Of a stretch of 50,240 nucleotides of DNA, positions 16,583-26,747 are shown one piece after another; within the stretch, counting starts at the first letter, position 1; each line of letters starts with the position of its first letter. The DNA comes from Pseudomonas donghuensis (lineage in GTDB: Bacteria > Pseudomonadota > Gammaproteobacteria > Pseudomonadales > Pseudomonadaceae): NCBI RefSeq assembly GCF_000259195.1, contig NZ_JH650757.1, forward strand, positions 84,002 through 134,241. The letters run 5' to 3'. Position numbers and translations under genes: made by a program. The notes beneath the pieces were generated by a model. The model was not told where the DNA came from. It worked only from the letters and a program-made list of their open reading frames with translations, and did no database searches.

Positions 16583-16933
16583 TCATACTTCAGCGATCAA
16601 TGTTTTCAGCGCATTTTCCAACTGTTCGGTGTAGATGCCGGTCCACAGCTGGCGCTGGCTTGCAGTGTCATACAGCAGTTGAGTGGGCACATGGGTAACC
16701 TGCAGGTCGCAGGACAAGGCCTGAAAGGCGGCGAAGGTCAGTTGATAGAACTGAACGCGGTCCCGATAGCCGTTGTTGGCCAGGGTAGTCACATTGCGTT
16801 TGGCGTCGGCGCACGCCGGACAGGTGTCCGAGTACACCAGGATCACCACCGGCTTGGCCAGGGTCCGATGGTTATTGATACGTTCGAAGAGCAGCTTGAA
16901 TTCGTCCTGAACCGCTGGCGATGTATCGACCAT
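16583..16933 (-). CDS. Thioredoxin-fold protein with CPAC motif
   Basis: 116 residues. VVILVYSDTCPACADAKR carries the redox CxxC as C38-P-A-C41, and the cis-Pro region VTHVPTQLLYD and LWTGIYT follow as in thioredoxins. There is no signal peptide, so it should act in the cytoplasm as a small disulfide reductase or thioredoxin-like partner. It is probably cotranscribed with the SDR gene that follows. The substrate is unknown. Confidence 0.75.
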   Translation of the reverse strand: MVDTSPAVQDEFKLLFERINNHRTLAKPVVILVYSDTCPACADAKRNVTTLANNGYRDRVQFYQLTFAAFQALSCDLQVTHVPTQLLYDTASQRQLWTGIYTEQLENALKTLIAEV

Positions 16934-17018
16934 GACCTTACTCCGCTAGGCAGTGAAGTCTGCAGCGATATTCAACAGGGTTTTGCCGCTGGGGTAACCT
17001 GGCAAAAATACCAGGTGC

Positions 17019-17483
17019 TCAGTCGGCGAAGCTGCCTTGCAGGTGCTCGGCGCGGTAGTCGACGCTCTGTGGCCGGTAGCCGGAGCGCAGCGGTGGCAAC
17101 GGCAGGCACTCTTGCCAGCTGGCGCCAGGTTGCAGCTCGCCCGGGCCGCGGTAGCGCGGCGCGGCATAGGTGTTTTCGGCAAGGTTGACGGTATCGCCCG
17201 GGGCATAGGCGGCGACCCGCCAGCGCAGTTCCAGCAAAGGCACCGAGTTGCCGTTGTTGATATGCACTTGCAGCGGGCGATCGGCCGGGCATTGCTCGGG
17301 GGCGTAGGTCAGGCGCAGTTCCAGGCGGGCCAACTGGTTGGCTTCGCGGTTGTCCAGCCACACCACCCACAACGCCACCAGCCCCAGGCCGAGCAATGCT
17401 GCCAGGGAAATCGGCAGGGCCTTGGCCGGGTAGCGCAGCAGCAGGACCAGCCAGGTGAGGATCAGCAGGGCACCGATGAACAT
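17019..17483 (-). CDS. Small membrane-anchored protein of unknown function
   Basis: 154 residues. Two hydrophobic segments (MFIGALLILTWLVLLLRY and LPISLAALLGLGLVALWVVW) form an N-terminal hairpin, followed by a soluble domain rich in beta-type sequence (RLELRLTYAPEQCPADRP, then VNLAENTYAAPRY). Two Cys residues in the soluble part could pair in the periplasm. I do not recognise a family. It is the next gene downstream of the alginate operon on the same strand, separated by a REPIN, so cotranscription is doubtful. A 6-bp hairpin (ACCTGG/CCAGGT) lies after its stop. Confidence 0.65.
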   Translation of the reverse strand: MFIGALLILTWLVLLLRYPAKALPISLAALLGLGLVALWVVWLDNREANQLARLELRLTYAPEQCPADRPLQVHINNGNSVPLLELRWRVAAYAPGDTVNLAENTYAAPRYRGPGELQPGASWQECLPLPPLRSGYRPQSVDYRAEHLQGSFAD

Positions 17484-17547
17484 GGAATGAACCTTGTGTG
17501 CGGGGTGCTTTCATCCTAACCGTAAATCGGGTGGGCCTCAAAAAGCT

Positions 17548-17617
17548 TCGCCGGCAAGGCCGGCTCCCACAGGGATTGTGAATACAGATCCAGTGTGGGA
17601 GCCGGCCTTGCCGGCGA
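17548..17617. repeat. REPIN (inverted REP pair) after algA
   Basis: Two perfect 24-bp inverted copies (17548-17571 and 17594-17617) with core GCCGGCAAGGCCGGCTCCCA, spaced 22 bp. This is a REP doublet of the Pseudomonas type, spread by a RAYT transposase encoded elsewhere. Its position 17 bp after the algA stop makes it a likely transcript end or stabiliser for the alginate operon. Confidence 0.85.
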
Positions 17618-17633
17618 TGGGCAGGCTACGGGG

Positions 17634-19085
17634 TTACTGCGCGATGGTCTTGATCGAGATCCCGCGCTCGATCGGCGTCGAGCGCCCGTAGACATCTTCA
17701 AAGCGCTCGATATCGTCCTCGCCCAGGTAACTGCCGGACTGCACTTCGATGATCTCCAGCGGGATCTTGCCCGGGTTGCGCAGGCGGTGCACCGAAGCGA
17801 TCGGGATATAGGTGGACTGGTTCTCGGTGAGCAGGAACACGTTCTCGTCGCAGGTCACCTCGGCGGTGCCGGACACCACGATCCAGTGCTCGGCACGGTG
17901 GTGGTGCATTTGCAGCGACAGGCTGGCGCCGGGCTTGACGGTGATGTGCTTGACCTGGAAGCGCCCGCCCATGTCCACCGAGTCGTACGAGCCCCACGGC
18001 CGGAACACCTCGCAGTGGTTCTGGGTTTCACTGCGGCCCTGTTCGTTGAGGGTGTTGACCAGTTGCTTGACGCCCTGAACCTTGTCCTTGTGGGCAATCA
18101 TCATGGCGTCCTTGGTCTCGACCACGACGATGTTCTCAAGGCCGATCACCGACACCAGCTTGCCGTTGCCGTGGATCATGCAGTTACGGCTGTCCTGGAC
18201 CACCACGTCGCCCTTGGTGACGTTGCCGTTGTGGTCTTTTTCGTGCACATCCCACAGCGACGACCAGCAGCCGACATCGCTCCAGCCGGCCGACAGCGGC
18301 ACCACGCAGGCACGCCGGGTCTTCTCCATCACTGCGTAGTCGATGGAGTTGTCCGGGCAGCAGGCGAAGGTGGCTTCGTCGATGTTCAGGTTGTCGCCGT
18401 CTTGCGTGCTGCGCTCCAGGGTCAGCAGGCAGGTGTCGTAGATGTCGGCATCGTGCTTTTTCAGCTCTTCGAGGAAGCGGCTGGCGCGGAACAGGAACAT
18501 GCCGCTGTTCCAGAAGTAACCGCCGGCGCGGACGAATTCGGCCGCGCGCTTTTCGTCCGGCTTCTCGACGAACTGCGCCACCCGGCTGACGCCTTCGGGC
18601 AGCAGCGCATCCTGGCTCGACTTGATGTAGCCGTAGCCGGTTTCCGGTTTGCTCGCCGGGACTCCGAACAGCACCATCTCGCCGCGCTCGGCGGCCACGG
18701 TGGCCAGGGCCAAGGCGCGTTGCAGGGCTTTCTGGTCATCGATCACATGGTCGGCCGGAAGCACCAGCATCAGCTCGTCACGGCCTTCGTTGACCAGCTT
18801 CATCGCGGTCAGGGCTACCGCTGGCGCGGTGTTGCGGCCGAAGGGCTCCATGAGGATGCCCTGGGTTTCGAGTTTCAGGTTGTGCAGTTGCTCGCTGACG
18901 ATGAACTTGTGGTCCTTGTTGCAGACCACGATGGGCGCGTCCATGCCGTCGAACACCAGGCGCTCGATCGTCTGCTGGAACAAGGTGTGTTCACCGGTCA
19001 GGGCCAGGAACTGCTTGGGGAATTGCTTGCGCGACAGGGGCCACAGACGCGAGCCGCTACCACCGGACAGAATGACTGGAATCAT
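17634..19085 (-). CDS. algA: Bifunctional phosphomannose isomerase / GDP-mannose pyrophosphorylase AlgA
   Basis: 483 residues in two domains. The N-terminal nucleotidyltransferase (GGSGSRLWPLSRKQFPKQFL, residues 8-27) makes GDP-mannose from mannose-1-phosphate. The C-terminal cupin (PGASLSLQMHHHRAEHWIVV with metal-binding His and Glu) isomerises fructose-6-phosphate to mannose-6-phosphate. Both are cytoplasmic steps supplying AlgD. It is the last gene of the alginate operon, 33 bp after algF, as in other pseudomonads. Confidence 0.97.
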   Translation of the reverse strand: MIPVILSGGSGSRLWPLSRKQFPKQFLALTGEHTLFQQTIERLVFDGMDAPIVVCNKDHKFIVSEQLHNLKLETQGILMEPFGRNTAPAVALTAMKLVNEGRDELMLVLPADHVIDDQKALQRALALATVAAERGEMVLFGVPASKPETGYGYIKSSQDALLPEGVSRVAQFVEKPDEKRAAEFVRAGGYFWNSGMFLFRASRFLEELKKHDADIYDTCLLTLERSTQDGDNLNIDEATFACCPDNSIDYAVMEKTRRACVVPLSAGWSDVGCWSSLWDVHEKDHNGNVTKGDVVVQDSRNCMIHGNGKLVSVIGLENIVVVETKDAMMIAHKDKVQGVKQLVNTLNEQGRSETQNHCEVFRPWGSYDSVDMGGRFQVKHITVKPGASLSLQMHHHRAEHWIVVSGTAEVTCDENVFLLTENQSTYIPIASVHRLRNPGKIPLEIIEVQSGSYLGEDDIERFEDVYGRSTPIERGISIKTIAQ

Positions 19086-19118
19086 GAGTGTTCTCCAAAA
19101 ATTGAAATAGGCAGGTGG

Positions 19119-19775
19119 TTAACGGGTGGATACCGGGCGCTTGACCCAGACCGGCGACAGATTGCTGCCGGAGCCGGTGACATACAGCACCGCCGCTTCG
19201 CCGCGCTCCAGAGCCACAGGCTTCAGGTCGCTGACTTTCTTGTCGCCTTCATACAGCGCCAGGCTGACCTTGACCGGATTGATCTCGCGCTCGCCACGGG
19301 CTTTGGCGGCGACCGGCTTGACCACTTCGGTCTTGCCGTCGGCGGTCTTCAGGGTCAGGGCCTGGTCACTGAGGTTCTGTACCCGAACCAGGGATTTCTG
19401 CTTGTTCCTGAACGGTGGCTCCTCGATCAGTTGCGGCTGGCCCGAAGCGTTGTTGACCAGGGTGTAGTAGTGATCAGCGGCGAGCTTGACCGGCAGGCTC
19501 TGGCTGCCGACCTTGGCGCTGTAATCACCCTGGGGCATGAAGCTGAAATCACTGCTGCCCTGGGCGGCCACCGCGTTGATCTGGGTATTGCCGACGCTGG
19601 CGCTCACTGGCTGGGCGCTGGCGTTGTAGATGCGCACGAAGGTCGAGCCTTTCGGTGCGGTTGGGCCATACAGTGCGGCATCGGCGCCGGCGAAGGCTTG
19701 CAGCGACAGCAGGCTGAGCCCTGCGGCCAGGGCGCAGGCTTTGGCGATGCGGTGCTTTGGGGTATGCAAGGTCAT
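19119..19775 (-). CDS. algF: Alginate O-acetylation protein AlgF
   Basis: 218 residues from ATG 19775, which has GAGGAA upstream and opens a Sec signal peptide (MTLHTPKHRIAKACALAAGL, then SLLSLQAFAGA). The mature protein begins ADAALYGPTAPKGSTFVRIYNAS, typical of AlgF. It is a periplasmic, mostly beta protein needed for acetyl transfer to mannuronate residues together with AlgI and AlgJ; its exact step is less understood. It lies 13 bp after algJ and 33 bp before algA. Confidence 0.95.
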   Translation of the reverse strand: MTLHTPKHRIAKACALAAGLSLLSLQAFAGADAALYGPTAPKGSTFVRIYNASAQPVSASVGNTQINAVAAQGSSDFSFMPQGDYSAKVGSQSLPVKLAADHYYTLVNNASGQPQLIEEPPFRNKQKSLVRVQNLSDQALTLKTADGKTEVVKPVAAKARGEREINPVKVSLALYEGDKKVSDLKPVALERGEAAVLYVTGSGSNLSPVWVKRPVSTR

Positions 19776-19788
19776 GTGCGTTTCCTCT

Positions 19789-20946
19789 TCAGTTTTCCGT
19801 CCGATGGGACGACAGGGCCAGGTCTTGATTGGCATTGCGGGTTTTTTTCAGCTGCGCGATCCACTGCGGATCGAATGCGCTGAGGTCGTTTTGCATTGGC
19901 AGATAACGTTCCGGGAACTCCCAGATCAGCACTTGCGGCGCGCTGTTCTTGAAGGCGTCGGTTTGCAGGTACTTGAGCATCGGCAGCAGTGGGCCATGGC
20001 CGTCTTCGGCGTAATTGACCACGTCGCTGCGCAGCGCCTGTTGCAGGGCACCGAGGAAGTTCCAGTTGGGGTTGGCGCTGTAGCTGGTGCCGATCAGCGC
20101 CACCGGGATTTCGTTGTCGGCGAACAGTGCGTCGCCGTTTTCACCTTCAGCCTGGGCTGGGCGGGTGCTGCGTTTTTGCAGGGTGTCCGGCGGCGGCAGC
20201 AGGTTGCTGAACAGTGGGTCGAGCGGCAGGAAGTTGGTCAGGTCGCCTTTGTACGGCGCGCTCTGGCGCTGTTCGGTGACAAACTGCTGCGGCTCGCCGT
20301 TGAGCAGGGTCTGGCGCGCGACGGCGGCGGCCAGGTGCTGGGCGACCACTTCGGCGCCCAGCGGCGTCCAGTGGGTGTCGGTGCGCAGGAACACCTGGCC
20401 ACGGGCCTTGGCCTCCTGCAGCGGCGCCAGCAGGTCGGGGGCGAACACACCGGCCTGGCGGGCCTGGGCGTGGAACTCGTTGTACAGGTCAGTGTGCAGG
20501 CTGGCTGGGGTCTGCTCGCCGAGGTACTCCGGATACAACCGCGCCTTGGCCGGCACGATCGCCAGCACCAACTGCACGCCGCGTTGTTGCAGGGTGTCGC
20601 GTACACCGCGAATCAGCGCGAGGTTTTCCTGTTCGAACTGGTCGCTATTGGCCACCGGCTTGAACTCCTCGTCACTGAACAGCCAGTGCTCGCGGCCCAG
20701 CACCACGCCCGGGCGGCCTTCGTTGAACAGCTTGAAATCCAGCGCCGCCCACAGGTTGGTGCCGATGCGCTTGAGCGGGAACTGCTCGTCGTAGTGGGTC
20801 TCGGCGGCCTTGGCCAGCTTGCCGTCGAGGGCAGTCATTTGCGCGCTGCGCTGGAAGCTGCCAAGGCCGCCCAGCGACCACAGGCCCAGGCCCAGCAACA
20901 GGGCGAGGAACAGCAGGGCGTAGAGTTTGCGTAATGATCGGGTCAT
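19789..20946 (-). CDS. algJ: Alginate O-acetyltransferase AlgJ
   Basis: 385 residues. A single N-terminal anchor (LYALLFLALLLGLGLWSLGG) holds a periplasmic SGNH-like domain. The catalytic Asp-His pair is seen in RTDTHWTPLGAE, and the Ser motif in VALIGTSYSANPNWNF. AlgJ takes acetyl groups delivered by AlgI and passes them in the periplasm. It shares the DxHW and GTSxS motifs with AlgX encoded upstream. It is spaced 11 bp from algI and 13 bp from algF. Confidence 0.95.
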   Translation of the reverse strand: MTRSLRKLYALLFLALLLGLGLWSLGGLGSFQRSAQMTALDGKLAKAAETHYDEQFPLKRIGTNLWAALDFKLFNEGRPGVVLGREHWLFSDEEFKPVANSDQFEQENLALIRGVRDTLQQRGVQLVLAIVPAKARLYPEYLGEQTPASLHTDLYNEFHAQARQAGVFAPDLLAPLQEAKARGQVFLRTDTHWTPLGAEVVAQHLAAAVARQTLLNGEPQQFVTEQRQSAPYKGDLTNFLPLDPLFSNLLPPPDTLQKRSTRPAQAEGENGDALFADNEIPVALIGTSYSANPNWNFLGALQQALRSDVVNYAEDGHGPLLPMLKYLQTDAFKNSAPQVLIWEFPERYLPMQNDLSAFDPQWIAQLKKTRNANQDLALSSHRTEN

Positions 20947-20957
20947 GGTCGGCTCGC

Positions 20958-22415
20958 TCAGAACTGGAAGTAGAGGAACGGCGAGTAGCTTTGCGCCGAG
21001 AGCTTGAGAATCGAGGCAACGAACAGCAGCAGCACCAGCGCACGGGTGGCGTACAGGCCCCAGTCCAGGCCCAGGCTGCCGTCGGCGTGGACCGCCACGG
21101 GGCTGGCCTTGGCTTCGGGCTTGGCGTTGCGGTAGAAGTCGCGCAGGCCGAAGTACGCCAGGGTCGCGTAGGCCAGCACCAGGGTCGCCACTTGCAGGCC
21201 GGTGAGGCTGGCGCGGTTGAGCTCCGACAGTTGCCAGTCAGCGAAGCTGAACATGGCGCCGTACATGCGTGCGGCGACGTGCAGGTTTTCGGCGCGGAAG
21301 ATCACCCAGCCCATCACCACCAGCAGGAAGGTGAAGGCCCAGCGCACCAGGTTGAAGCGCTGCGGCGCGGCGTTGATGCCCAGGGCCCGCTCGATCGCCA
21401 GCCACATGCCGTGCCAGGCACCCCAGACGATGTAGGTGAAGTTGGCACCGTGCCACAGCCCGCCCAGGAGCATGGTCAGGAACAGGTTGCGGTAGGTGGC
21501 GAAGGTGCCGCCGCGGTTGCCGCCCAGGGTGATGTACAGGTAGTCGCGCAGCCAGGTCGACAGGCTGATGTGCCAGCGCCGCCAGAACTCGGTGATCGAC
21601 TGGCTGATGTACGGCTGCTTGAAGTTCTCCATGAAGCGAAAGCCCATCATCAGGCCCAGGCCGATGGCCATGTCGCTGTAGCCGGAGAAGTCGAAGTACA
21701 GCTGCGCGGTGTAGGCCAGGGCGCCGAGCCAGGCGTCGCCGGTGGTCGGGTTCTGCAGGGCGAAGCAATGGTCGGCGACCACCGCCAGGGTGTCGGCGAT
21801 GAACACCTTCTTGATGAAGCCCTGCATGAAGCGTGTGCAACCCTCGGAGAACTTGTCCAGGGTGTGGGTGCGGTGGTTGAACTGATCGGCCAGGTCCTTG
21901 AAGCGCAGCACGGGGCCGGCGATCAGGTGCGGGAAGATTGCCACGAAGGCGGCGAAGTCGATCAGGTTGCGGGTCGCCGGGGTGTCGCCGCGGTACACGT
22001 CGATGATGTAGCTGATCGACTCGAAGATGTAGAACGAGATGCCGATCGGCAGCAGCACGTGGGTGAGGATGAACGGCTCAAGCCCGAACGAGGTCATGAT
22101 CGCGTTAAGGCTGTCGACGCCGAAGTTGGCGTACTTGAAGTAGCCGAGGATGCCCAGGTCGACCGCCACGCCCAGCAGCAGCCAGCGCTGGGCCGGTTTG
22201 GTGCGCACGCCGGCGGCGCCGACTTTCAGGCCGATCCAGTAGTTCCACAGGGTGACCCCGGCGAACAGCGCCAGGAAGTCCACCCGCCACCAGGCATAGA
22301 ACACATAACTGGCCAGCAGCAACAGGGCGTTGCGATAGCGTTGCCCGCTCAAGTAGTACAAGCCGAGAAAGATCGGCAGGAACAGGAACAGGAACACATT
22401 GGATGAAAACACCAT
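20958..22415 (-). CDS. algI: MBOAT membrane acetyl-donor protein AlgI
   Basis: 485 residues with about 10 or more transmembrane segments, opening MVFSSNVFLFLFLPIFLGLYY in the usual way. The MBOAT active-site His lies in GGLWHGANFTYIVWGAWHG. AlgI moves acetyl groups across the inner membrane for alginate acetylation. A 196-bp gap with a REPIN separates it from algL, the largest intergenic gap inside the operon. An internal promoter or transcript processing point there is possible. Confidence 0.96.
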   Translation of the reverse strand: MVFSSNVFLFLFLPIFLGLYYLSGQRYRNALLLLASYVFYAWWRVDFLALFAGVTLWNYWIGLKVGAAGVRTKPAQRWLLLGVAVDLGILGYFKYANFGVDSLNAIMTSFGLEPFILTHVLLPIGISFYIFESISYIIDVYRGDTPATRNLIDFAAFVAIFPHLIAGPVLRFKDLADQFNHRTHTLDKFSEGCTRFMQGFIKKVFIADTLAVVADHCFALQNPTTGDAWLGALAYTAQLYFDFSGYSDMAIGLGLMMGFRFMENFKQPYISQSITEFWRRWHISLSTWLRDYLYITLGGNRGGTFATYRNLFLTMLLGGLWHGANFTYIVWGAWHGMWLAIERALGINAAPQRFNLVRWAFTFLLVVMGWVIFRAENLHVAARMYGAMFSFADWQLSELNRASLTGLQVATLVLAYATLAYFGLRDFYRNAKPEAKASPVAVHADGSLGLDWGLYATRALVLLLFVASILKLSAQSYSPFLYFQF

Positions 22416-22517
22416 CCCGATCTCTCCTTGTCGTTATCAGTCGGGGCAGCAGCCCCCCAAACCCCCCGTGAAACCTCCCGGGAGAAACCAGATCAAATCT
22501 TTGCCTTGCACCAACCC

Positions 22518-22595
22518 TGTAGGAGCTGGCTTGCCAGCGAGGCGTCGTATCTGACACATCGCGGTGTTCCGATCGCTGGCAAGCCAGCTCCCACA
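22518..22595. repeat. REPIN between algL and algI
   Basis: Inverted REP copies TGTAGGAGCTGGCTTGCCAG (from 22518) and, at 22573-22595, the opposite strand form with CTGGCAAGCCAGCTCCCACA. The arms match except for one base, separated by 32 bp. As transcribed, the doublet can fold into a long cruciform in the operon mRNA. Confidence 0.85.
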
Positions 22596-22611
22596 GGGAC
22601 AATGCAGATCC

Positions 22612-23733
22612 TTACTTTTTCTGTTCGGCCTGCGGGTCATAGACCCGGGTCAGGTCGCCGCCCAGGCGGAAGCTCTTGAACGGCTGCATGTCGTGCTTGC
22701 GCCCGAGCACATCGCTGTTGCAGCGGTAGAGGCTGCACCAGGGTTCGAGCCAGGCGTACTTGCTGTCGATCTTCAGGTCATCCATGTCCTGCTTTTCACC
22801 ATTCTTGGCCTTGAACGGGCTCGGGTCTTTCGCCCCCGCCAGCACCCGTTCACCCAGGCGCTTGAGCGCGCCGTTGTTTTCCGGGCGCACATCGACACCG
22901 TTGGCCTGGGCGAAGCTGGCGATCATCGCCAGCGGCGGCAGGGCATAGTTGTGGTAGGCCAGGGCACGTTGCTTGCGCTTGAGCTCGTTGGGCAAAAAGC
23001 CCTGGGCGTCGACCTGGTTGGCGGCCACCCGGTATTCCTTCAACGACCAGTCGAACAGGTCGCGGCGGTCAGTGGCCACGGCGGTCGCCATCACCGACCA
23101 GGCCGCCCAGTAGGAGTGGTTGTTGATCTTCTCCAGCGGCAGGTCGCTCCAGTCCTTGACCACCTGGTCGGCCAGGCGCCCGAACCATTTCTCGATCAGC
23201 TCGGCCTGTTGCTGGTGCGCAGCCAACGGCTGGGAGTTGGAGAACTTCAGGTGCAGCCAGGCCGAGCTCAGGCTGCCCAGCGCCCATTTGCGCATCGACT
23301 TGCCGGTGTGGTTGTAGTCGGTGGACATCAGCGCATTGGCGCTGGCCCAGCTGCTCAGCCACTCCAGGGTGCAGTCGAGCTGCTGCGGGCGGCCATCGCG
23401 CATGTACTGCATGACCTGTTTGCTGACCCCGCGCTCAAGGGTGGTGATGCTCGCGGTGGAATCGCGAAAGGCTTGTTCCGAGGCCTTGTTCAGGGTCGCG
23501 CGGGCTTTGTCCGAGCCTTCGTACTTGCTGCGAAACTGCAGCTTGCCGGTGTAGGGGCGGGGGATGGCTTCGCACTTGAAGTCGCTGCCGCCGCTCTTGA
23601 GTTTCTCGATCCCGGCGTAGTAACCCTGGGGAGGAACCAGCCCGGCGGCCTGCACGGCCGGGCCGAACAGGGCCAGGGCCAGCGCGAGCACCTTGAAGCC
23701 CGCGCCTACAGGGGATGTGCTGAATGTGTTCAT
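22612..23733 (-). CDS. algL: Periplasmic alginate lyase AlgL
   Basis: 373 residues from ATG 23733 (GAGG 5 nt upstream) with a Sec signal peptide ending near FGPAVQAAG. Family motifs include [11 protein letters not shown], holding the catalytic Asn and His, and [13 protein letters not shown] near the C-terminus. It cleaves alginate by beta-elimination and clears polymer stranded in the periplasm. The open frame runs 45 residues further upstream into algX and is not used. The gap to algX is 7 bp. Confidence 0.96.
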   Translation of the reverse strand: MNTFSTSPVGAGFKVLALALALFGPAVQAAGLVPPQGYYAGIEKLKSGGSDFKCEAIPRPYTGKLQFRSKYEGSDKARATLNKASEQAFRDSTASITTLERGVSKQVMQYMRDGRPQQLDCTLEWLSSWASANALMSTDYNHTGKSMRKWALGSLSSAWLHLKFSNSQPLAAHQQQAELIEKWFGRLADQVVKDWSDLPLEKINNHSYWAAWSVMATAVATDRRDLFDWSLKEYRVAANQVDAQGFLPNELKRKQRALAYHNYALPPLAMIASFAQANGVDVRPENNGALKRLGERVLAGAKDPSPFKAKNGEKQDMDDLKIDSKYAWLEPWCSLYRCNSDVLGRKHDMQPFKSFRLGGDLTRVYDPQAEQKK

Positions 23734-23740
23734 AAGCACC

Positions 23741-25150
23741 TCACTTGCGTTTGCACAGCGTGGCTGCGACTTTCTGGCTGCCGCTCTGCGGCCCCTGAAC
23801 TTCCACGGCGAGCAGGGTCTGGGCGGCCCAGTCCTCGTCCTCGCGCAGCTCGAAGGCAAAGCGGCCATCGGTGTCGGCGGTCTGCGGCTTCTCGATCTTC
23901 AGGTCCTCGTGGCGGCCGTTCATGTACCAGAGGGTGGCTTGCAGGGTCTTGACCGAGGTGTCCTCGAACTGGATGTCCAGTTGGTGACGGCCATTGGTCA
24001 GGTCCTTGATCACGCCGTTACGGCCGTTGACCATCAGCTCGTTCTTGCCTGGCTTGAGTGTGGTGCTGGCGCTCATCTGCGCGGGCTTGCCTGCGCAGCC
24101 GTTGTCGACCAGGGCGAGCATCTGCCGCCAGATGGTTTCCTGGTCCAGGCGGTACAGCGGCGAGAACTCCCAGATGAGGATCTTCGGTGGGTTTTTCTGG
24201 AACGCTTCGCTGCCCAGGTACTGGATCATCGAGCCTTCCAGGCCGCCGCCAGGGAAGGCGACGTTGAGCACGTCGGCGCCGATGTACTGTTCGAGAAAGC
24301 CCGAGAAGTTGTAGTTCTTGCCGCTGTGGCTGGTGCCAACCAGGGTGATCTGCGGGTTGCCGGAATCGCCGAACAGGTCGTCGCTGCCACTCTCGCCCTT
24401 GGGTTCGGTGACGAACTGGTCCATGTACTGCACCGCGTAGCTGGTGCCGCACAGTTGCCCGGCGACGTTGTGCAGGGTGCCGGTCTTGCCCATGCGCCCG
24501 GACTTGTGGCTTTCGAACTCACGCTTGGGCACCTCGGCGAAGGCCGCCATCTTGTGCACGCTGTCGGCGACGATCTTCGCCGCGCGCTCGGCGCCGTAGG
24601 GGGTCCAGTGCTGATCGCCGCGGAAGTAGAAATCCTTGCCCTGGTCGGCGGCGGCCAACTGTTCGTTGGTCAGCGGCGACAGGTCGGGCACGGTGTAGCC
24701 CATCTTGCTGAAGCGCCCGAGCATGGCCTGGTAGTTGTGCAGCGCCTTGGTGTAGTTGAAGGCGGCCTTGTCGGCGGGCTTGAGCATGTTGCGGTTCACC
24801 AGGCCACGGGTCGGCTGGTAGACGATCACCAGCTCCACGCCCCTGGCCTTGAACGCATCGTGCAACTGCTGCAGGCGGCGGTAGCCGGCCGGCGTGGTGT
24901 CGAACTCGGTGCGCAGGTCTTCGCGGGTGCGGAACAGCCAGTCGCCCTGGGCTTGTATCAGGGTGGTGAAGTTCTGCTGGTAGCGGGTGGTGTAGCGGCT
25001 GGCGTCGTGGGCCTGCGGGCACAGCTGGCAGCACGGTTCGGCGCTGAAGCGGGGTGCCTGGGCCTGCTCGGCCGACGCCTGGGCACTGATCGCCAACAGG
25101 GCGGCGGCAAGGCCGGAAAGGCTCAGCAGCTTGGTCAGTTGTGGTTGCAT
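23741..25150 (-). CDS. algX: Alginate acetyltransferase/assembly protein AlgX
   Basis: 469 residues: a Sec signal peptide ([17 protein letters not shown]), an SGNH-like domain, and a C-terminal carbohydrate-binding module. [14 protein letters not shown] follows the signal, as in AlgX. The catalytic Asp/His are in [13 protein letters not shown] and the Ser is in [14 protein letters not shown]. AlgX acetylates mannuronate in the periplasm and links the synthase complex with AlgK/AlgE. It is 13 bp after algG. Confidence 0.96.
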   Translation of the reverse strand: MQPQLTKLLSLSGLAAALLAISAQASAEQAQAPRFSAEPCCQLCPQAHDASRYTTRYQQNFTTLIQAQGDWLFRTREDLRTEFDTTPAGYRRLQQLHDAFKARGVELVIVYQPTRGLVNRNMLKPADKAAFNYTKALHNYQAMLGRFSKMGYTVPDLSPLTNEQLAAADQGKDFYFRGDQHWTPYGAERAAKIVADSVHKMAAFAEVPKREFESHKSGRMGKTGTLHNVAGQLCGTSYAVQYMDQFVTEPKGESGSDDLFGDSGNPQITLVGTSHSGKNYNFSGFLEQYIGADVLNVAFPGGGLEGSMIQYLGSEAFQKNPPKILIWEFSPLYRLDQETIWRQMLALVDNGCAGKPAQMSASTTLKPGKNELMVNGRNGVIKDLTNGRHQLDIQFEDTSVKTLQATLWYMNGRHEDLKIEKPQTADTDGRFAFELREDEDWAAQTLLAVEVQGPQSGSQKVAATLCKRK

Positions 25151-25163
25151 AAGATTGGCTTCC

Positions 25164-26729
25164 TCAGTCCAGCATTTCGGTCTGGCGCTCGACCGGATCG
25201 ATCAGCACGGCTTTGCCCTGGCGCACCATCAGGTCGAGAATCTCGTCCTGGCGCTCGCCCAGTACCCCGGAAAAACTGATGCCGCTGGCCTTGCTCGGGG
25301 CCAGCATCGAGACCCGGTACAGTTCCACGCTCAGCGGCGAGTCGATCGACAGCGGGCCGCTGCCGTTGGCCGCCAGCTCACCGCCGACGACGATCAGCGA
25401 GACCTTGGTGTCGAACGGGTCGAGGGCGATGTCGCGGTCGGTTTCCGACAGGTCCTTGATGTGCCCGTACACGCCCACCAGGCCGTTGGCCATGGCGACG
25501 TTCTCGTACAGGCGGATGTTCACGCTGTTGCGCACGCGAATGCCGTGGCGGCGGTTGTTGATCAGCTTGTTGCCCCAGATCAGGTTGTCGCCGCTCTCGT
25601 ACAGGGTGATGCCGTCGGTGTGGTTGCGGTAGATCTCGTTGTAGGCGATCAGGTTGTTGACGCTGTTACGGTCGATCACCACGCCCGAGAGCTTGTTGTC
25701 ATAGCTCTTGTTGTTGATGATCCAGCTGTCGTTGACCTCGCGCGAGACGATGATGCCGTGCTTTTTCTTGGTCCCGTACACGGTGTTGCCGGCGATGATC
25801 AAGCGGTGCGAGCGGTCGTGGGGGTCGATGCCGTAGACGATGTTGTCGCGGTAGGTGCTGTCCTTGACCACGAAGTCGCTGGTTTCGTAGCAATAGAAGC
25901 CGTACCACATGTCGCTGAATTCGGAGCCGATGATCCAGCCGGTGGGTTCCGAACGGCCCATCTGTTTGGCCATGTTCGGCGTGTACTGGGAGATGCTCAC
26001 GCCGTAGGACTTACTCTTGGCGTAGCCGAAGCTGGCCATCTTGCTGTTGACGATGTAGGTCTCGGTGCCGCCCCAGGACAGCAGGAACGGGCGAAACTCC
26101 TTGGGCGAGCGGAAGGTCGCCGGGCCGTTGTCCTGCTCGCGCCAGCCGGTCAACCGGGTATCGCTGACGAACAGCTTGCCGTCGTTGACGATGAACGCGC
26201 CGCCCTCCTGGGACAGGCGCAGTTCCTTGACCTTGGCGTCGATCTCGAGCACGCCTTTTGGCCCGACCACGATCGGCAGGCGCGCCAGGTACACGCCCGG
26301 TGCGGTTTCGCGCAGGTACTGGCTGGGCACCTGCTTGCTCAACTCGGTGAAGTCGACATGGCCGTCGTCGATGAAGATCGCCTGGGGGATGCCATGCTGG
26401 CGCGCCACCCATTCGGCCATCTTGTTGTCGCCGCCGATGAACTCCTTGAGGCTGTTTTCCTGGAGCATGCGCCGCACCGAAACCTTGCCCTTGTGGCTGC
26501 GGACGATCTTTTTCTGCACGGCATCAACGGTGTAGCCGGACAGGTCCGGCAGGGTCGGTGCCGGGATCTGCAGCGGCTCGATCGGCGCGCTGCTGACGGT
26601 GTAGGTCTTGGCCTGCTGCAGCTCCTTGGCCACCGGCGTCGGCGCCTGGCCGTTGGCCAGGGCGATGCTGCTGGCCAGCAGCAGGGTGCCGGCCAGCAGG
26701 GCATGGAGCGTGTTTGGAGGAAGGCTCAT
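25164..26729 (-). CDS. algG: Mannuronan C5-epimerase AlgG
   Basis: 521 residues with a Sec signal peptide (LLAGTLLLASSIALANG) and a right-handed beta-helix made of repeats such as NLIAYNEIYRNHTDGITLYE. The DPHD catalytic motif is present in GIDPHDRSHRLIIAGN. AlgG converts mannuronate to guluronate within the polymer in the periplasm and is also part of the secretion scaffold. It lies 18 bp from algE. Confidence 0.96.
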   Translation of the reverse strand: MSLPPNTLHALLAGTLLLASSIALANGQAPTPVAKELQQAKTYTVSSAPIEPLQIPAPTLPDLSGYTVDAVQKKIVRSHKGKVSVRRMLQENSLKEFIGGDNKMAEWVARQHGIPQAIFIDDGHVDFTELSKQVPSQYLRETAPGVYLARLPIVVGPKGVLEIDAKVKELRLSQEGGAFIVNDGKLFVSDTRLTGWREQDNGPATFRSPKEFRPFLLSWGGTETYIVNSKMASFGYAKSKSYGVSISQYTPNMAKQMGRSEPTGWIIGSEFSDMWYGFYCYETSDFVVKDSTYRDNIVYGIDPHDRSHRLIIAGNTVYGTKKKHGIIVSREVNDSWIINNKSYDNKLSGVVIDRNSVNNLIAYNEIYRNHTDGITLYESGDNLIWGNKLINNRRHGIRVRNSVNIRLYENVAMANGLVGVYGHIKDLSETDRDIALDPFDTKVSLIVVGGELAANGSGPLSIDSPLSVELYRVSMLAPSKASGISFSGVLGERQDEILDLMVRQGKAVLIDPVERQTEMLD

Positions 26730-26747
26730 TTCATTGCACCCCAGGCG

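Noticed and set aside
17595..19883. A 762-codon open frame on the plus strand over algA and algF
   Set aside because: It is an antisense shadow of high-GC coding DNA; the minus strand carries clear AlgA and AlgF motifs, and no protein features appear in the shadow.
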